Source: RUG12461 sp045661345
GTDB taxonomy: Bacteria > Bacillota > Clostridia > Lachnospirales > Lachnospiraceae
DNA length: 64,000 bases
Direction of reading: 5' to 3'
NCBI GenBank assembly: GCA_045661345.1
Contig: JAZRFM010000014.1
Location: 5,936-69,935, forward strand
The stretch's first letter is position 1; every line of letters begins with the position of its first letter. Positions 52,780-62,690 of this stretch are shown here, in pieces. The translations under genes and the position numbers were made by a program. Under the pieces are notes generated by a model. It did not search any database, was not told where the DNA came from, and worked only from the letters and a program-made list of their open reading frames with translations.

Positions 52780-54507
52780 ATGAAAACACAAAAAGCCAGA
52801 AAACAGAAGATTCTGATTAAGATCATCCTGATCGCGATTGTTTCCGTGATCCTGATTTCCACGATTCTGACGATCATCGGCGCGGTGCAGATCAGGAATG
52901 CCTACATGAGTATGACGGAAGAAGAGCTGAAGGCGGCCTGCGAGCATTTGCGCAGCCAGCTGAATTCCACCTGGGACGGTGACTGGAACCTGGAGGAGGA
53001 CGGCACCCTCACGAAGGGCGGTGCGCCGGTGGGCGAAGAATATCAGCAGCTGATGGATGCGCTCCATCAGGAGACTTCCATTGACTACACGCTTTTTTAC
53101 GGGAAAACGCGAAATCTCACCACCCTCTTCAAAGCCGGCACCCAGGAACGGCTGGTGGGAACGGATGCTTCCGATGCCGTGGTACAGCAGGTATTGAACG
53201 GCGGGCAGGATTTTTATGCGACCAATCTGAATATCGAGGGAATGAAATATGATGCCTATTATGTACCTCTGAAGAATGGGGACGGCTCGATTATCGGGAT
53301 GGTTTTTGCCGGACGGGACAGCTCGAACGTGACATATCATATCATAAACAGCGTGGTTTTGATGATTATTGTTGCGGCCGCTCTCATTGCACTGATCGCC
53401 GGTGCAGGCTGTGCGGTAGCCCTGAAGAGCACCAAACAGATGCGTACGGTAGCGGATCAGATCATCGGTCTTGCAGACGGAGATCTGAAGATTGAATTTG
53501 ATGAGAAGGCCCTGGGCCGGCCGGATGAGATCGGTATCATCGCAGAAAGCACCAAGATGCTGGATCAGAAGCTGGCCAACGTCATCGGCACCACAAAGAC
53601 CATGTCCGAGGAACTGAAGACCTCCGGAACGGAGCTGTCGGTATCCGCGGGTCAGGCAAGCGAGGCATCCAACCAGGTGTCCTCCGCCATCGACGATATT
53701 TCCAAGGGATCCGCTTCTCAGGCGGAAAGCATTCAGAATGCGGCAAGCAATACGGAGAATATCGGACATGATATTGATACCATCACCGATGATGTGGGAC
53801 AGCTGGACACTTATGCCAAAGAGATGAAGGCCTCCTGTGACCGTGCCATTCTGGCCATGGAGAAGCTGCTTAACCAGAGCCGCGAGGTGACGGACTCTGT
53901 CAGCGAGATCGGAGAGACCATTGACTCCACCAACGTTTCCGCCCAGGAGATCACGGCATTTACCGCAGCGATCCAGGATATTGCGGCCCAGACGAATCTT
54001 CTCTCCCTCAATGCTTCCATTGAGGCCGCCAGAGCCGGTGAGGCCGGCAGAGGCTTTGCTGTGGTGGCGGATGAGATCCGGGATCTGGCTGATCAGAGCC
54101 GCCAGAGTGCGGATCAGATTAAGGAAGTCACGGATAAACTCCTTGCAAATGCCACGGCTTCCGTGGAAGTGATGCAGAAGCTGAATGAAAACTTCTCCCA
54201 GCAGGGAGAGCAGCTGGCGTCCACACAGGAGGACATGAACAGCATGTCGGTCAATGTGGAGAACGTTGCCCAGAGTGCCAACAGTATTGCGGGCAGACTG
54301 GAAAACCTGAATGCCGCAAAGACCCAGCTGATCGATATCATCGAAGACCTTTCCGCGATCTCGGAGGAGAATGCGGCGTCCACCGAGCAGACGAACGCTT
54401 CCATGGAGGAGCTGAACGCGACCTTCGCGATGATCAGCGAATCCGCCACCCGGCTCCAAAAGCTGGCAGAGGATCTGCAGGAGACCATCAGCTACTTCCA
54501 GAACTGA
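52780..54507 (+). CDS. Methyl-accepting chemotaxis protein
   Basis: 575 residues. A membrane helix near the N-terminus (IILIAIVSVILISTILTIIG), a periplasm-side Cache-type sensor (about 35-185), a second helix (VVLMIIVAAALIALIAGAGCA), HAMP (TVADQIIGLADGDLKIEFDE) and the MCP signalling coiled coil whose hairpin tip reads IAAQTNLLSLNASIEAARAG and EAGRGFAVVADEIRDLA. I chose ATG 52780, with AGAAGGGGG upstream, over ATG 52732, which has no site. A strong terminator follows. No che or flagellar genes are in the window, so its partners are elsewhere. Confidence 0.93.
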   Translation: MKTQKARKQKILIKIILIAIVSVILISTILTIIGAVQIRNAYMSMTEEELKAACEHLRSQLNSTWDGDWNLEEDGTLTKGGAPVGEEYQQLMDALHQETSIDYTLFYGKTRNLTTLFKAGTQERLVGTDASDAVVQQVLNGGQDFYATNLNIEGMKYDAYYVPLKNGDGSIIGMVFAGRDSSNVTYHIINSVVLMIIVAAALIALIAGAGCAVALKSTKQMRTVADQIIGLADGDLKIEFDEKALGRPDEIGIIAESTKMLDQKLANVIGTTKTMSEELKTSGTELSVSAGQASEASNQVSSAIDDISKGSASQAESIQNAASNTENIGHDIDTITDDVGQLDTYAKEMKASCDRAILAMEKLLNQSREVTDSVSEIGETIDSTNVSAQEITAFTAAIQDIAAQTNLLSLNASIEAARAGEAGRGFAVVADEIRDLADQSRQSADQIKEVTDKLLANATASVEVMQKLNENFSQQGEQLASTQEDMNSMSVNVENVAQSANSIAGRLENLNAAKTQLIDIIEDLSAISEENAASTEQTNASMEELNATFAMISESATRLQKLAEDLQETISYFQN

Positions 54508-54546
54508 TCTGCTCCGCCGGGATACGTCGGGTGAATAACCCGCCGG

Positions 54547-54600
54547 GACTTACTACCTGCAATTGACATCATACCATGCAGGCAGTAAGTCTTTTTTTTG
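54547..54600 (+). terminator. Intrinsic terminator after the chemoreceptor gene
   Basis: GACTTACTACCTGCA (54547-54561) pairs with TGCAGGCAGTAAGTC (54577-54591) with one mismatch, followed by eight T. It insulates the chemoreceptor from the giant gene. Confidence 0.93.
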
Positions 54601-54614
54601 CTTTTCTAAAGATG

Positions 54615-54643
54615 TTGCCATGATCACAATACCGTCGTATAAA
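54615..54643 (+). promoter_or_regulatory. Sigma-A promoter for the giant protein gene
   Basis: TTGCCA (54615-54620), 17 bases, TATAAA (54638-54643). The predicted start near 54650 gives a 48-base leader with AAGGGGAGG before ATG 54698. Confidence 0.65.
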
Positions 54644-54697
54644 GGAATAGAAGTATAAGCTTATGTTGCGTGTATCAGGGAAGGGGAGGTTTGGACG

Positions 54698-57600
54698 ATG
54701 CCAGACAAACAGAAGGAATACCAGCGAATCCACAATCTATATGAATCCAGGCCCGGCTTGCTGAATTATGCGGAGCGGCAGCAGGAACAGCAGGAGAAGG
54801 ACAGGCGGCTTCCGGGAGTAGATGATGCGAAGTATCTTATGGATGCGGAACAGCTCCGGGATTATTATGAAGAGCGCAATCGGGATACGGAGGATAACTC
54901 TTTCAGGATCCGCACAAAGTATTATTTCGAAGATTTTAACAGGGCCGATGCCAAGGCTCATCGCTACCGCGCCCTTGCGGATAATGAGGAGATGGTGAAT
55001 GATTACGCACAACGGCATGGCGGACGGCGCGCTTATAAAAGAAAAGGAGATGCCGGCAAAGCAGCAAAAAAATTTCGGGAAATGCAGCGCCTCATGGCGA
55101 ATCAGATGTCACAAAACCAGGACGATCTGACGCCGCTGCAGAAATACTATCGCCGCGAAGAGGTTATGAGGCTTCGCATGGAAGGCATGATCGCTGCTGC
55201 GCAGCTAAAATCGAAACCGGGCAATATGCATCATCTGGTGGCACGTGCGGAGTATTCCTGCTTTATGATCCTGAAGGATCAGCTGACCCATTTGATCAAT
55301 GAGCAACAGAGTCGACAGGATCAAAGAAAGCTGAGGCGAAAGCTTGATACTGTCAACGAAAAGCTTGACACCCTTTTCAAGGATCTGAAAAAGTACACTC
55401 CTTCCGTGCAGAAGCAGTGGCAGGAGAATCAGTTCAATAACATCCAATATGAGACTGCCCACCGGCAGTATCAGGCGCAATGCAGTATCAACGTGTTGGT
55501 GAGCAAAGAGACAAGTTCAACCCTGTTTCATCTGCAGAAATTCCATGAACAGTTTGGGAATGTGCAATGGCCGGCGCGTTGTGTCTACAAAACCAAAGAG
55601 GGAGATGCGCCCATCAATCCTGCGGAGAGAAAAATGCAGGAATGGAACAATCGCGTGCAGGAAATCAGAGAAAACGGCAGTCAATACGCGAAGCGGCGAG
55701 TGGAAGAGGAGGGCATCCGGATCTTTATGAATACGGAGCTCCCGAGTGCGCAGACCCTGAAAACCATGGGTGCGAAATACCTGGAGGATCATCTCCGCAC
55801 TTACTATGAGATGACCCATATAGCACTGGACTATTACAAGAGGGAAATCGAAAAAGGGAAGGGTTTCCTCTACAGCTATGCAGAAAACAACACAGACTTT
55901 AAACAGAAACTGGCCTATGTGGAAGCGATCAGGGACTATATGACCTATCGTCTGAAGAAGGATCACGGAATCAGGACCGATCAAGAACACGGATATGCCA
56001 TCAATAAAGACGGTGCCGGTTATAACGATTGGCTGGGCGGGGAGATGGAACGCCATCTCATAGTGGCAGAGAGAGACTATGGTATTTTTGGGAACCAAAA
56101 GATAAACAAATTCGGGCTGATGCCGGAGATTCCGACCAATGCAGAGCGCCCTCTTTTGGAGGACGACGACGATGATTATGATGATGACGAGGAAGAGATC
56201 GAGGAGCAGCCGAAGAGGGTCGTGCATCGGAACCGGCAGGAGCAGCCGGTAGTACAGCCGGTGCGGAATATGGAGCTGGACCCGCATATTCAGATTGTGG
56301 AAAACAGACTCTATTCTGACGTGATCGTGAGGGAGGAGAAGAAAAATGAACCGAAGATCGAGATCATCGAAGAAGAGAAAAAGGAAGAAGAGCCGAAGGA
56401 CGAGATTATCGTAGAGAAGAAAGAAGAAGAGAAGAAAGAAGAACCGAAGATCGAGAACATCGAAGAAGAGAAAAAGGAAGAAGAGAAAAAAGAAGAGCCG
56501 AAGAAGGAGATCATCGTAGAGAAGAAAGAAGAAGAAGAAGATGATGATGATGACCTGCTTGTAGAAGATTCTGTTCAGAAGAAAGAGAAGGGCAGTTTGG
56601 CCGATGCATTTGATCAGCTGCAGAAGGATCTGGAGGAGCAGAAGAAAGAGGCTCTGCGGCAAAAAGAGGAGGAAGACAGGGAAAGGGCGAGAATCCAGGA
56701 GGAGCAAAAGCGCAGAAATGAGGAGATAGAAAAGGGAAGGAAGCTCTACGAGGAACGACAGAAAAGGGAAGATGCAAAAAAGAAGGCGCAGAAGCAGCCT
56801 GAAAACGAGATCAATGAGAACAAGATCAATGTGAAGGATGAGATCAACGAGAACAAGATCAATGTGATCAATGAAAACCGGATCATTGTGGACGACGAGG
56901 CGCCGGTCAAAATGATCCAGAATGCTGAGGAACTTCTGGAACACGCGGAGTATCAGGGGCTTCTCGGGGAGGCGGAAGCCGTCTTTGCAAAGTACAAAGT
57001 AGAGGAAGAAGAGGAAGAGACAACCCCGAAAGCGAAAAAAACAAAAGAGAAAACCCAGGAAAAGAAGACGCAGGAGAAAAATGCGAAGGAAGCTATTGCT
57101 TCCATGATGCGTCTCGTACATTTTGATAAAGAAGGCGCACCTGTAACCAAGGAAGATAAGAAGAACCATGCATGGAACCTGAAGTGGCTCACCGCCTGGA
57201 AGGAGGATCAGTTTTATGTCAGGGAAGAAATGATCAGGGAGGAACTGAATCAGATCGCGGATTGTATGATCTCACTGCCAGATGACAACGTGTCTAAGGC
57301 GGATCGGGAGTTTCTGGAAAAGAATGACTTCGACTTCATTAACAGAAAAGTCATGGAACTGGAAGCCATAAAAAAGGACGGGAAGCTTGGTTCAAAAAAT
57401 GCGAAACTGCTGGCAGAGCTTTCCGGTAAGAAGAAGACGTATCAGAAGACAATGACTGCTTACCGTAAGGGGCTGGAAAAATGGTCACGGATCCAATTTG
57501 AAGAAAAGGGGAATGACGGCTTCATGGCTGCCCTCCATAAGATGTGTGCCTTAAGCAATCTGGACATGGCGCATCCTGCTCTCAAGATGTATTGTGAGAA

Positions 57601-60600
57601 AAACAAAGCCTTCGACAGCTACCGGCAGGTGATGGAAAGCCTGTCGGCCTATCTGAAACACAGCGGATCGAAAAGGAAAAGGAGCGAGTCTAAGGAGGAA
57701 CATACAGACAAGCTGAATGCCCTTGCATTCAGTGTTATGAAGGAAACCTGGCAGTACAGGGAGCATGAGAAGGATCCCTATGCACCCTATGTTTCCAAGG
57801 GGCTTGCAGTGATGGAAACAAAGAAAGAACGGGAGGCGGAGTTCCATGCTGATGCCATAAACAGGTTAGGACTTAAGGAGGCGCATTTTGCGCCGAAAGT
57901 GAGTAAAAACCAGAAGAAAGAGTTGGAATTTGCAAAGAAACAGTATGAGATCATGAACTACTACAAAGGGCTGGGGAAATTTGAAACCTGTCAGGAGTAT
58001 CTGGATCTTTTTGCAAAGTTAGGGCCAGAGAGTTCCCTGGAACGAAGCCTGACCGCCATGATGAAACCGGTGCAGTTCGATAAGAACAATCACCCTCTTC
58101 CCAGGTACAAGGAGAATCACGAATGGAATCTGAAGTGGTTGAAGACCTGGGTGGATAAGGATGAAAAAGAGAGGGAGCGTATGGTCGAGACGTACTATCC
58201 CCGTTCGCTGGATGAGGTGAAGGATGCCGACTTCCCGGAAGTAAAGCTGCCATCAAATGATTTTGCGGTCATGAGGCAATATGGGAAGTATTTGGCAGAA
58301 TATAACGTTCAGAAGGAAAAACTGGATGATTTTAAGGAGACATTCAGGAAGAATGATAAAAAGGCGGATCTCCGCAGCGATCCGACATATAAGCAATTGA
58401 TGAAGGAACTGACGGAAATCTCAGCTAAGAGAAATGCACTCATGGGTGAGGCCGAAGCAATTGCGAAAAGATATGCCGCCGGCAAGGAATTTCAAAGGTG
58501 GGCTACCGGTAAGATAAAGGACAGATCAGATCATGATGCCAACATATTTCTTCGCTCAAGGGCGCAGGGGTCTGTGGACGTTCTGAGAAAGCTCTGCCCC
58601 TTTGTGGAGGAATATGAGCGCCGTAATTCGAGGTTTTCCAAAAAGGCCAAAATGCTGGAGAGGATCGCTATCACATACTGCAATTATGTGAAAAACAATT
58701 ACGGAGTCGAGTGCATCGCTGTCGCAGACTACAGTGATGACTGGCTGAAGAACGAGGAGGCAAAGAACGGCTCAATCAGCGATACGGGTGCCGCTACGCT
58801 GGCGGAATATATCGTCCTGTGGATGGAGTATAACAATGTTGAGATGCAGGACAAGGAAGAGGATGCAGCGGAGCTGGCCCGGATTCAAAAGGAAAAAAAT
58901 AAACTGTTCACGAAAGAGGACTATGCGATTTACAAAAAACTGAAGAGTGTCAAGGAACTCACAAACAACAAGATTTATAAGGACATTGATCTCGGGAAAA
59001 CAAAAGAAAGGTATGAGCTTAGCCAATTTGACTCCCTGGATCGCTTTGCGTTGATCGGCTTCAAGCCGGTGCAGTTTGATAAGTCAAATCAACCTGTGTC
59101 AAAAAAGGATGAAGAAAACCATGAATGGAATCTGAAATGGATAAGGGCATGGGAAAAGGATGACATCAATACAAGAGAGGAGATGATCGGCGAGATCCTT
59201 CCGGGTCTATACGATCAGATCAAGCTACCGGAATTCAAGCTCTCGAAGGAGGATCAGCAGCTCATCAACCTGGCTGCCCGGAAGGAAGAAGAGTATGATC
59301 AGGCGTATAGCCTGTACATGAACTGTTTGGATCAGGAGCCGGAAAAAGGGGAAAAGCTTAAGGTGCTTGAAGAAATCAAAAATAAAGCGAAGGAGGAAAG
59401 GGATCAGGCGAATGATAAACTCATGGGGCTGTCAGAGAAATGCCAGGGAACCCTTGTCAAGTGGCTTGAGGAGACCGCTGCAGATCCTGAGATGGTATTT
59501 GTCCGTTCCAATTTGTGCAGCTTGAGTCTTGACAATCTGCAGAGGATTCATCCCTCGGTTGCGCGTTACTTCAAGGAGAATCCGGCGATTCAGGAGCTTG
59601 TGAAAATGATCGACAGACTGGGAGAGCTGTACACGGGGAGGTTCCTGCCCGTGAAGCATTCCATAAAGATGGCAATGGAAGTGAATGTCGAAGACGTGGA
59701 AACCGCACAGTTGGGTGAGGAAATCTACCGGTTCGGGTTGGAGACGGAAATGCCGAATATCCTGAAGGACTTTGTAAAATACAACCAGGAGAAAGCGAAG
59801 GAAAAAAAGCCTTTCGTTTCTCTTTCCAGCAACGAGGGTTATGTGGCGAATGAGAAGGAAAGGGAGGAGTACATCGAACTGCAGGAACAGCAGCCCCGGT
59901 TTACCCAGAAAGGGTATTCTGTGTACAAGACGATGAAGAAAGCCAGGTCCATCGGTCGGAACGAGGAATACATCCGTCTTTACGATAAGGCAGAAGGTGT
60001 GCTTTCAGGAGTTGACGCCCCGACGGTGGACAGAGGCGCCCTGTTCATCATGCGTCATGTGGATGTCGATCAAAAAGGGGAGCCGTTGACGAAGCAGGAT
60101 AAGGAAAACCACGAATGGAACCTGAGATGGCTGAGGGCGCTGGAAGAGGATGACTTTGAAGAGAGAGAGAGAATGATTGCGGAGGAGATTCCGAAGCGTT
60201 TCCAGATCAGGGAACTTCCAAAGCCCTCCGAGAAGCTCTTAAAGCTCCATCAGAAGATGAAAGAGGGGAAGAAACAGAAAGACTGGAAGAACAGCTGGGA
60301 AGGAAAGCGGCTGGAACAGGAATACCAGATGGAGATTCAGAACTTCCAGAAAACGATGGAAGACTTTGTGGAGAAAAAAGTAGAAAATCAGGATGTTGCG
60401 TTTTTCGAGGAAATTCAAAGAGGCGGAGCTTTTGATTCTCTCCGGAAACTGCATCCCTCTGTGCAGCAATACTGGGATAAGAATCCGGAAATTGTAAAGA
60501 GAGAACAGATGGTGGATGCCTACGGTCTTTTTCAGAACGTTATTCTGGCCGAAAAATATTTGATAGACTGCAGCAGCGACCTGAAAGTAGTCGAAGGTAC

Positions 60601-60757
60601 CGGAAGTGACCTGGATTATTTCATACAAAATCAGAGGTATATCATGGTCGAGCAGATTAAGTACTATCTCGATAAATACCTGGATTATCAGCAGTTGGAG
60701 GATAAGTCTTACACGGCCTTCCAGCCTGTCGTTACCGATGAGGATCGGGAAAAATAA
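54698..60757 (+). CDS. Giant four-module cytosolic protein of unknown function
   Basis: 2,019 residues, highly charged, no signal peptide or membrane helix. An N-terminal helical region of about 490 residues is followed by an acidic run (DDDDDYDDDEEEIEE), a Lys/Glu-rich segment (about 500-790) with repeated KKEEEKKEEPK and NEINENKINV units, and four diverged modules beginning near residues 802, 1122, 1454 and 1784. Each starts VxFDKxxxPxxKxDKENHEWNLKWLxAW, continues xxREEMIxEEIP, and later has a LHPSVxxYxxxNP motif. It has its own promoter and a strong ribosome site. Composition is more AT-rich than the core genes. No catalytic motif is visible; a structural, scaffold or defence role would be guesswork. 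Confidence 0.9.
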   Translation: MPDKQKEYQRIHNLYESRPGLLNYAERQQEQQEKDRRLPGVDDAKYLMDAEQLRDYYEERNRDTEDNSFRIRTKYYFEDFNRADAKAHRYRALADNEEMVNDYAQRHGGRRAYKRKGDAGKAAKKFREMQRLMANQMSQNQDDLTPLQKYYRREEVMRLRMEGMIAAAQLKSKPGNMHHLVARAEYSCFMILKDQLTHLINEQQSRQDQRKLRRKLDTVNEKLDTLFKDLKKYTPSVQKQWQENQFNNIQYETAHRQYQAQCSINVLVSKETSSTLFHLQKFHEQFGNVQWPARCVYKTKEGDAPINPAERKMQEWNNRVQEIRENGSQYAKRRVEEEGIRIFMNTELPSAQTLKTMGAKYLEDHLRTYYEMTHIALDYYKREIEKGKGFLYSYAENNTDFKQKLAYVEAIRDYMTYRLKKDHGIRTDQEHGYAINKDGAGYNDWLGGEMERHLIVAERDYGIFGNQKINKFGLMPEIPTNAERPLLEDDDDDYDDDEEEIEEQPKRVVHRNRQEQPVVQPVRNMELDPHIQIVENRLYSDVIVREEKKNEPKIEIIEEEKKEEEPKDEIIVEKKEEEKKEEPKIENIEEEKKEEEKKEEPKKEIIVEKKEEEEDDDDDLLVEDSVQKKEKGSLADAFDQLQKDLEEQKKEALRQKEEEDRERARIQEEQKRRNEEIEKGRKLYEERQKREDAKKKAQKQPENEINENKINVKDEINENKINVINENRIIVDDEAPVKMIQNAEELLEHAEYQGLLGEAEAVFAKYKVEEEEEETTPKAKKTKEKTQEKKTQEKNAKEAIASMMRLVHFDKEGAPVTKEDKKNHAWNLKWLTAWKEDQFYVREEMIREELNQIADCMISLPDDNVSKADREFLEKNDFDFINRKVMELEAIKKDGKLGSKNAKLLAELSGKKKTYQKTMTAYRKGLEKWSRIQFEEKGNDGFMAALHKMCALSNLDMAHPALKMYCEKNKAFDSYRQVMESLSAYLKHSGSKRKRSESKEEHTDKLNALAFSVMKETWQYREHEKDPYAPYVSKGLAVMETKKEREAEFHADAINRLGLKEAHFAPKVSKNQKKELEFAKKQYEIMNYYKGLGKFETCQEYLDLFAKLGPESSLERSLTAMMKPVQFDKNNHPLPRYKENHEWNLKWLKTWVDKDEKERERMVETYYPRSLDEVKDADFPEVKLPSNDFAVMRQYGKYLAEYNVQKEKLDDFKETFRKNDKKADLRSDPTYKQLMKELTEISAKRNALMGEAEAIAKRYAAGKEFQRWATGKIKDRSDHDANIFLRSRAQGSVDVLRKLCPFVEEYERRNSRFSKKAKMLERIAITYCNYVKNNYGVECIAVADYSDDWLKNEEAKNGSISDTGAATLAEYIVLWMEYNNVEMQDKEEDAAELARIQKEKNKLFTKEDYAIYKKLKSVKELTNNKIYKDIDLGKTKERYELSQFDSLDRFALIGFKPVQFDKSNQPVSKKDEENHEWNLKWIRAWEKDDINTREEMIGEILPGLYDQIKLPEFKLSKEDQQLINLAARKEEEYDQAYSLYMNCLDQEPEKGEKLKVLEEIKNKAKEERDQANDKLMGLSEKCQGTLVKWLEETAADPEMVFVRSNLCSLSLDNLQRIHPSVARYFKENPAIQELVKMIDRLGELYTGRFLPVKHSIKMAMEVNVEDVETAQLGEEIYRFGLETEMPNILKDFVKYNQEKAKEKKPFVSLSSNEGYVANEKEREEYIELQEQQPRFTQKGYSVYKTMKKARSIGRNEEYIRLYDKAEGVLSGVDAPTVDRGALFIMRHVDVDQKGEPLTKQDKENHEWNLRWLRALEEDDFEERERMIAEEIPKRFQIRELPKPSEKLLKLHQKMKEGKKQKDWKNSWEGKRLEQEYQMEIQNFQKTMEDFVEKKVENQDVAFFEEIQRGGAFDSLRKLHPSVQQYWDKNPEIVKREQMVDAYGLFQNVILAEKYLIDCSSDLKVVEGTGSDLDYFIQNQRYIMVEQIKYYLDKYLDYQQLEDKSYTAFQPVVTDEDREK

Positions 60758-61093
60758 GAACTGTTACTGCCGCCCCAAATCTTCCATGAACAGGAAATCT
60801 TTCAGCTTATCATGGTAAACGGTGCTGGTGGAATAATCGATATCATCATTCGTTATGAGTATTTTTTTTACACTGTTATCAAGATTTGAAAATGCTGCAT
60901 CAAGGTATCCGCATTCCTAAATCATGGAGAGATTCGGGAAAAGGGGAGCATCGAAGGGAAAAAAAGAGTACAGGAGGTTCCATAAGCACACCTTTGACAG
61001 TGCCGGGGAAACATGATACGATTTTCGCAACAGGGGATGCAGAGGGATGAAGCAACGACCCCTTTCTCCCCGTAAATAACAGGAGGAAAAAAG
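60758..61093. other. 336-bp gap after the giant gene
   Basis: Contains a 50-codon minus-strand gene remnant (60764-60916) and, to its right, about 170 bases with no gene I can support. The ribosome site of the next gene (ACAGGAGG) closes it. No clear terminator follows the giant gene. Confidence 0.5.
60764..60916 (-). pseudogene. C-terminal remnant of a larger gene, possibly AAA ATPase
   Basis: On the minus strand 50 codons read protein-like: ECGYLDAAFSNLDNSVKKIL, then ITNDDIDYSTSTVYHDKLKD and FLFMEDLGRQ, then TAA. A TAG stops the frame immediately upstream, and no start codon or ribosome site fits. The pattern KKILxTxDDxDYST...HxKLKDFL resembles the C-terminus of DUF4143-type AAA ATPases, from memory. 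Probably a leftover of a deleted gene. Confidence 0.35.
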
Positions 61094-61600
61094 ATGAAAA
61101 CTTGTCCAAACTGTGGAGCGCAGGTAGATGATGCCGTTAAGTTCTGCTCGGCCTGCGGCTACTCGTTCCAGGAAGTGACCGGATCAAACACGCAGGGAGT
61201 CCCGGTACCGCCGCCGATGCCGCAGCCCCAATACCAGTACCAGCAGACGCCTCCGCCGCAGCCTCAGTACCAGCAGGCTCCGCCCCCGCAGACACCGTTG
61301 TATCCACCTGAGAATCCCTGCGACAAGGCGCTGGGGATTATAGCCGTGCTGTGTGGTTTCCTGGGTGTGCTCGTTGCTTATTTTGGCGGCGACGTAAACG
61401 GAAAACGCTCCGATTATCTCAGATTTTACGCAAATGAGGGACTGGTGCTGGCGCTTTTTGCGCTCATCGGACTCATTCCCATCATTGGTTGGATCTGGAG
61501 CATCTTTAACTTTGTCTGCATGATCATTGCGGTGGTCTATGCCTGCAAAGGAGAGACCCGTCCGGTTCTCTTCTACGGCACCCTTAGAATCATCAAGTAG
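61094..61600 (+). CDS. Zinc-ribbon, proline-rich-linker membrane protein
   Basis: 168 residues. An N-terminal zinc ribbon (CPNCGAQVDDAVKFCSACGY) is followed by a Pro/Gln/Tyr-rich linker (repeated PPPQPQYQQ, about 35-75). The C-terminal part has about three hydrophobic helices (ALGIIAVLCGFLGVLVAYFGG, GLVLALFALIGLIPIIGWIW, FNFVCMIIAVVYACKG), similar to DUF4870-type domains. ACAGGAGG precedes ATG 61094 and a strong terminator follows, so it is a single-gene unit. Function unknown. Confidence 0.8.
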   Translation: MKTCPNCGAQVDDAVKFCSACGYSFQEVTGSNTQGVPVPPPMPQPQYQYQQTPPPQPQYQQAPPPQTPLYPPENPCDKALGIIAVLCGFLGVLVAYFGGDVNGKRSDYLRFYANEGLVLALFALIGLIPIIGWIWSIFNFVCMIIAVVYACKGETRPVLFYGTLRIIK

Positions 61601-61671
61601 CGATCAAGGAACGGTTCGGATTCACGGATCCGATCTGATCGTGTCGGGAAAACACAAACCATGTGGTTCAC

Positions 61672-61702
61672 AAAAGACACCCCGCATCCGGGGTGTCTTT
61701 TT
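61672..61702 (+). terminator. Intrinsic terminator after the zinc-ribbon gene
   Basis: GACACCCCG (61676-61684) pairs with CGGGGTGTC (61689-61697) around CATC, with TTTTT after and AAAA before. It could work in both directions. The 170 bases to the right, up to the recombinase end, hold no gene I can support. Confidence 0.92.
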
Positions 61703-61870
61703 CAGTCAGGAGAATCCTCAAACCTTCACGGCCGGGACAGATTAGCACTCACCTCTTGACAGAGTGGGAAAATTTTTCACGTCCCGAAAAATTCGGTAGA
61801 ATCGCACAAAATAAGGATTTAGACGGGTTTTTAAATTGTAGTTGACTGACAGTTTTTTTCCTATATCACC

Positions 61871-62689
61871 TTATAATTCCCTTTTTTTCATTTCATCCAA
61901 TTTCTTCGCCGCGGCTAGCTGCTCCTCGAATCCGTGCGAAATATAGTATTCTCGGGTTGTGTTTATGTTTGTGTGACCGATCCGGTCGATGGTCTCGCTC
62001 TCTGTCAGAACTTCGTCAGCTCTTGTTGCTGCCGCTCGCCTAAAGCAACGGCACGAGAAAAGAGGCAGAAGATCGGGCTCCCGATCCTCGTCGAGAGCTT
62101 TTTTGATTTCTTCGCGGTTATAGGCGTTGACGATGTTGGTGAGAATCGAGTTGAAGTCTGCGGAGGTATAGGGCTTATTATGACTGTTAAGGAATAAGAA
62201 GCCGGAAATGCCATCAACCGAAAAATCGTTATCTTGCTGCTGTTCATGAGCCTTTTTCAGTCGATAATAGACTTCTGCGCCTGTTTCTGTTAATACTATA
62301 AGGCGATGCCCTTTATCAGTTTTTGGCTTCTTGATTACATATTTTGATTTTTCATGATCTTGTTGTTTTTCGTAAGTGACCTGCCGGGAGATAATCACGT
62401 ATGGACGCTCTTTTTCCTCGTGGAAATCGTCCCATATCAATCCGGCAAATTCCCGGAACCGCGTGCCAAGATCCAGGTAAAGAGTGAGCATATCTGCATA
62501 TTTACGATATTTTGGGGACTTTTTCATCCAGGAAAAAAGGCTAGTTTCCTGCGCGTAGGAAAGAACGATTTTGTCTTTTTTTGGTTTTGTGTTTTTCCCA
62601 AGAGCTTTATGTACGCTTGGTGTCGGATTCTCGAGGATCCAGTGTAACTCTTTGGCAAATTCTAGGGCATGTGAAATTAGGTTATTGTA
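61871..62689 (-). pseudogene. Tyrosine recombinase/integrase, 5'-truncated
   Basis: The frame is open from 62689 to the stop at 61871. It starts without a start codon in the end of the core-binding domain (SHALEFAKELHWILENPTPS), so the DNA-arm and most of the core-binding domain are missing; an internal ATG at 62527 would leave only 218 residues. Catalytic landmarks: LDLGTRFREFAGLIW (first Arg), KPKTDKGHRLIVL (Lys), CRCFRRAAATRADE (second Arg, but the usual His of HxxR is absent), RIGHTNINTT and the Tyr in REYYIS. Probably a dead integrase of an integrative element or prophage. The frame closes at an inverted repeat (62691-62732). Confidence 0.75.
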
Positions 62690-62690
62690 T

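Noticed and set aside
55517..57169. 550-codon Leu/Phe-rich frame antisense to the giant gene
   Set aside because: Its FLFFLLF composition is simply the complement of the GAA/AAG-rich Lys-Glu segment; not a membrane protein.
61756..61802. Promoter from TTGACA 61756 toward the right
   Set aside because: No -10 hexamer at 15-19 bases, and the gene to the right is on the other strand.
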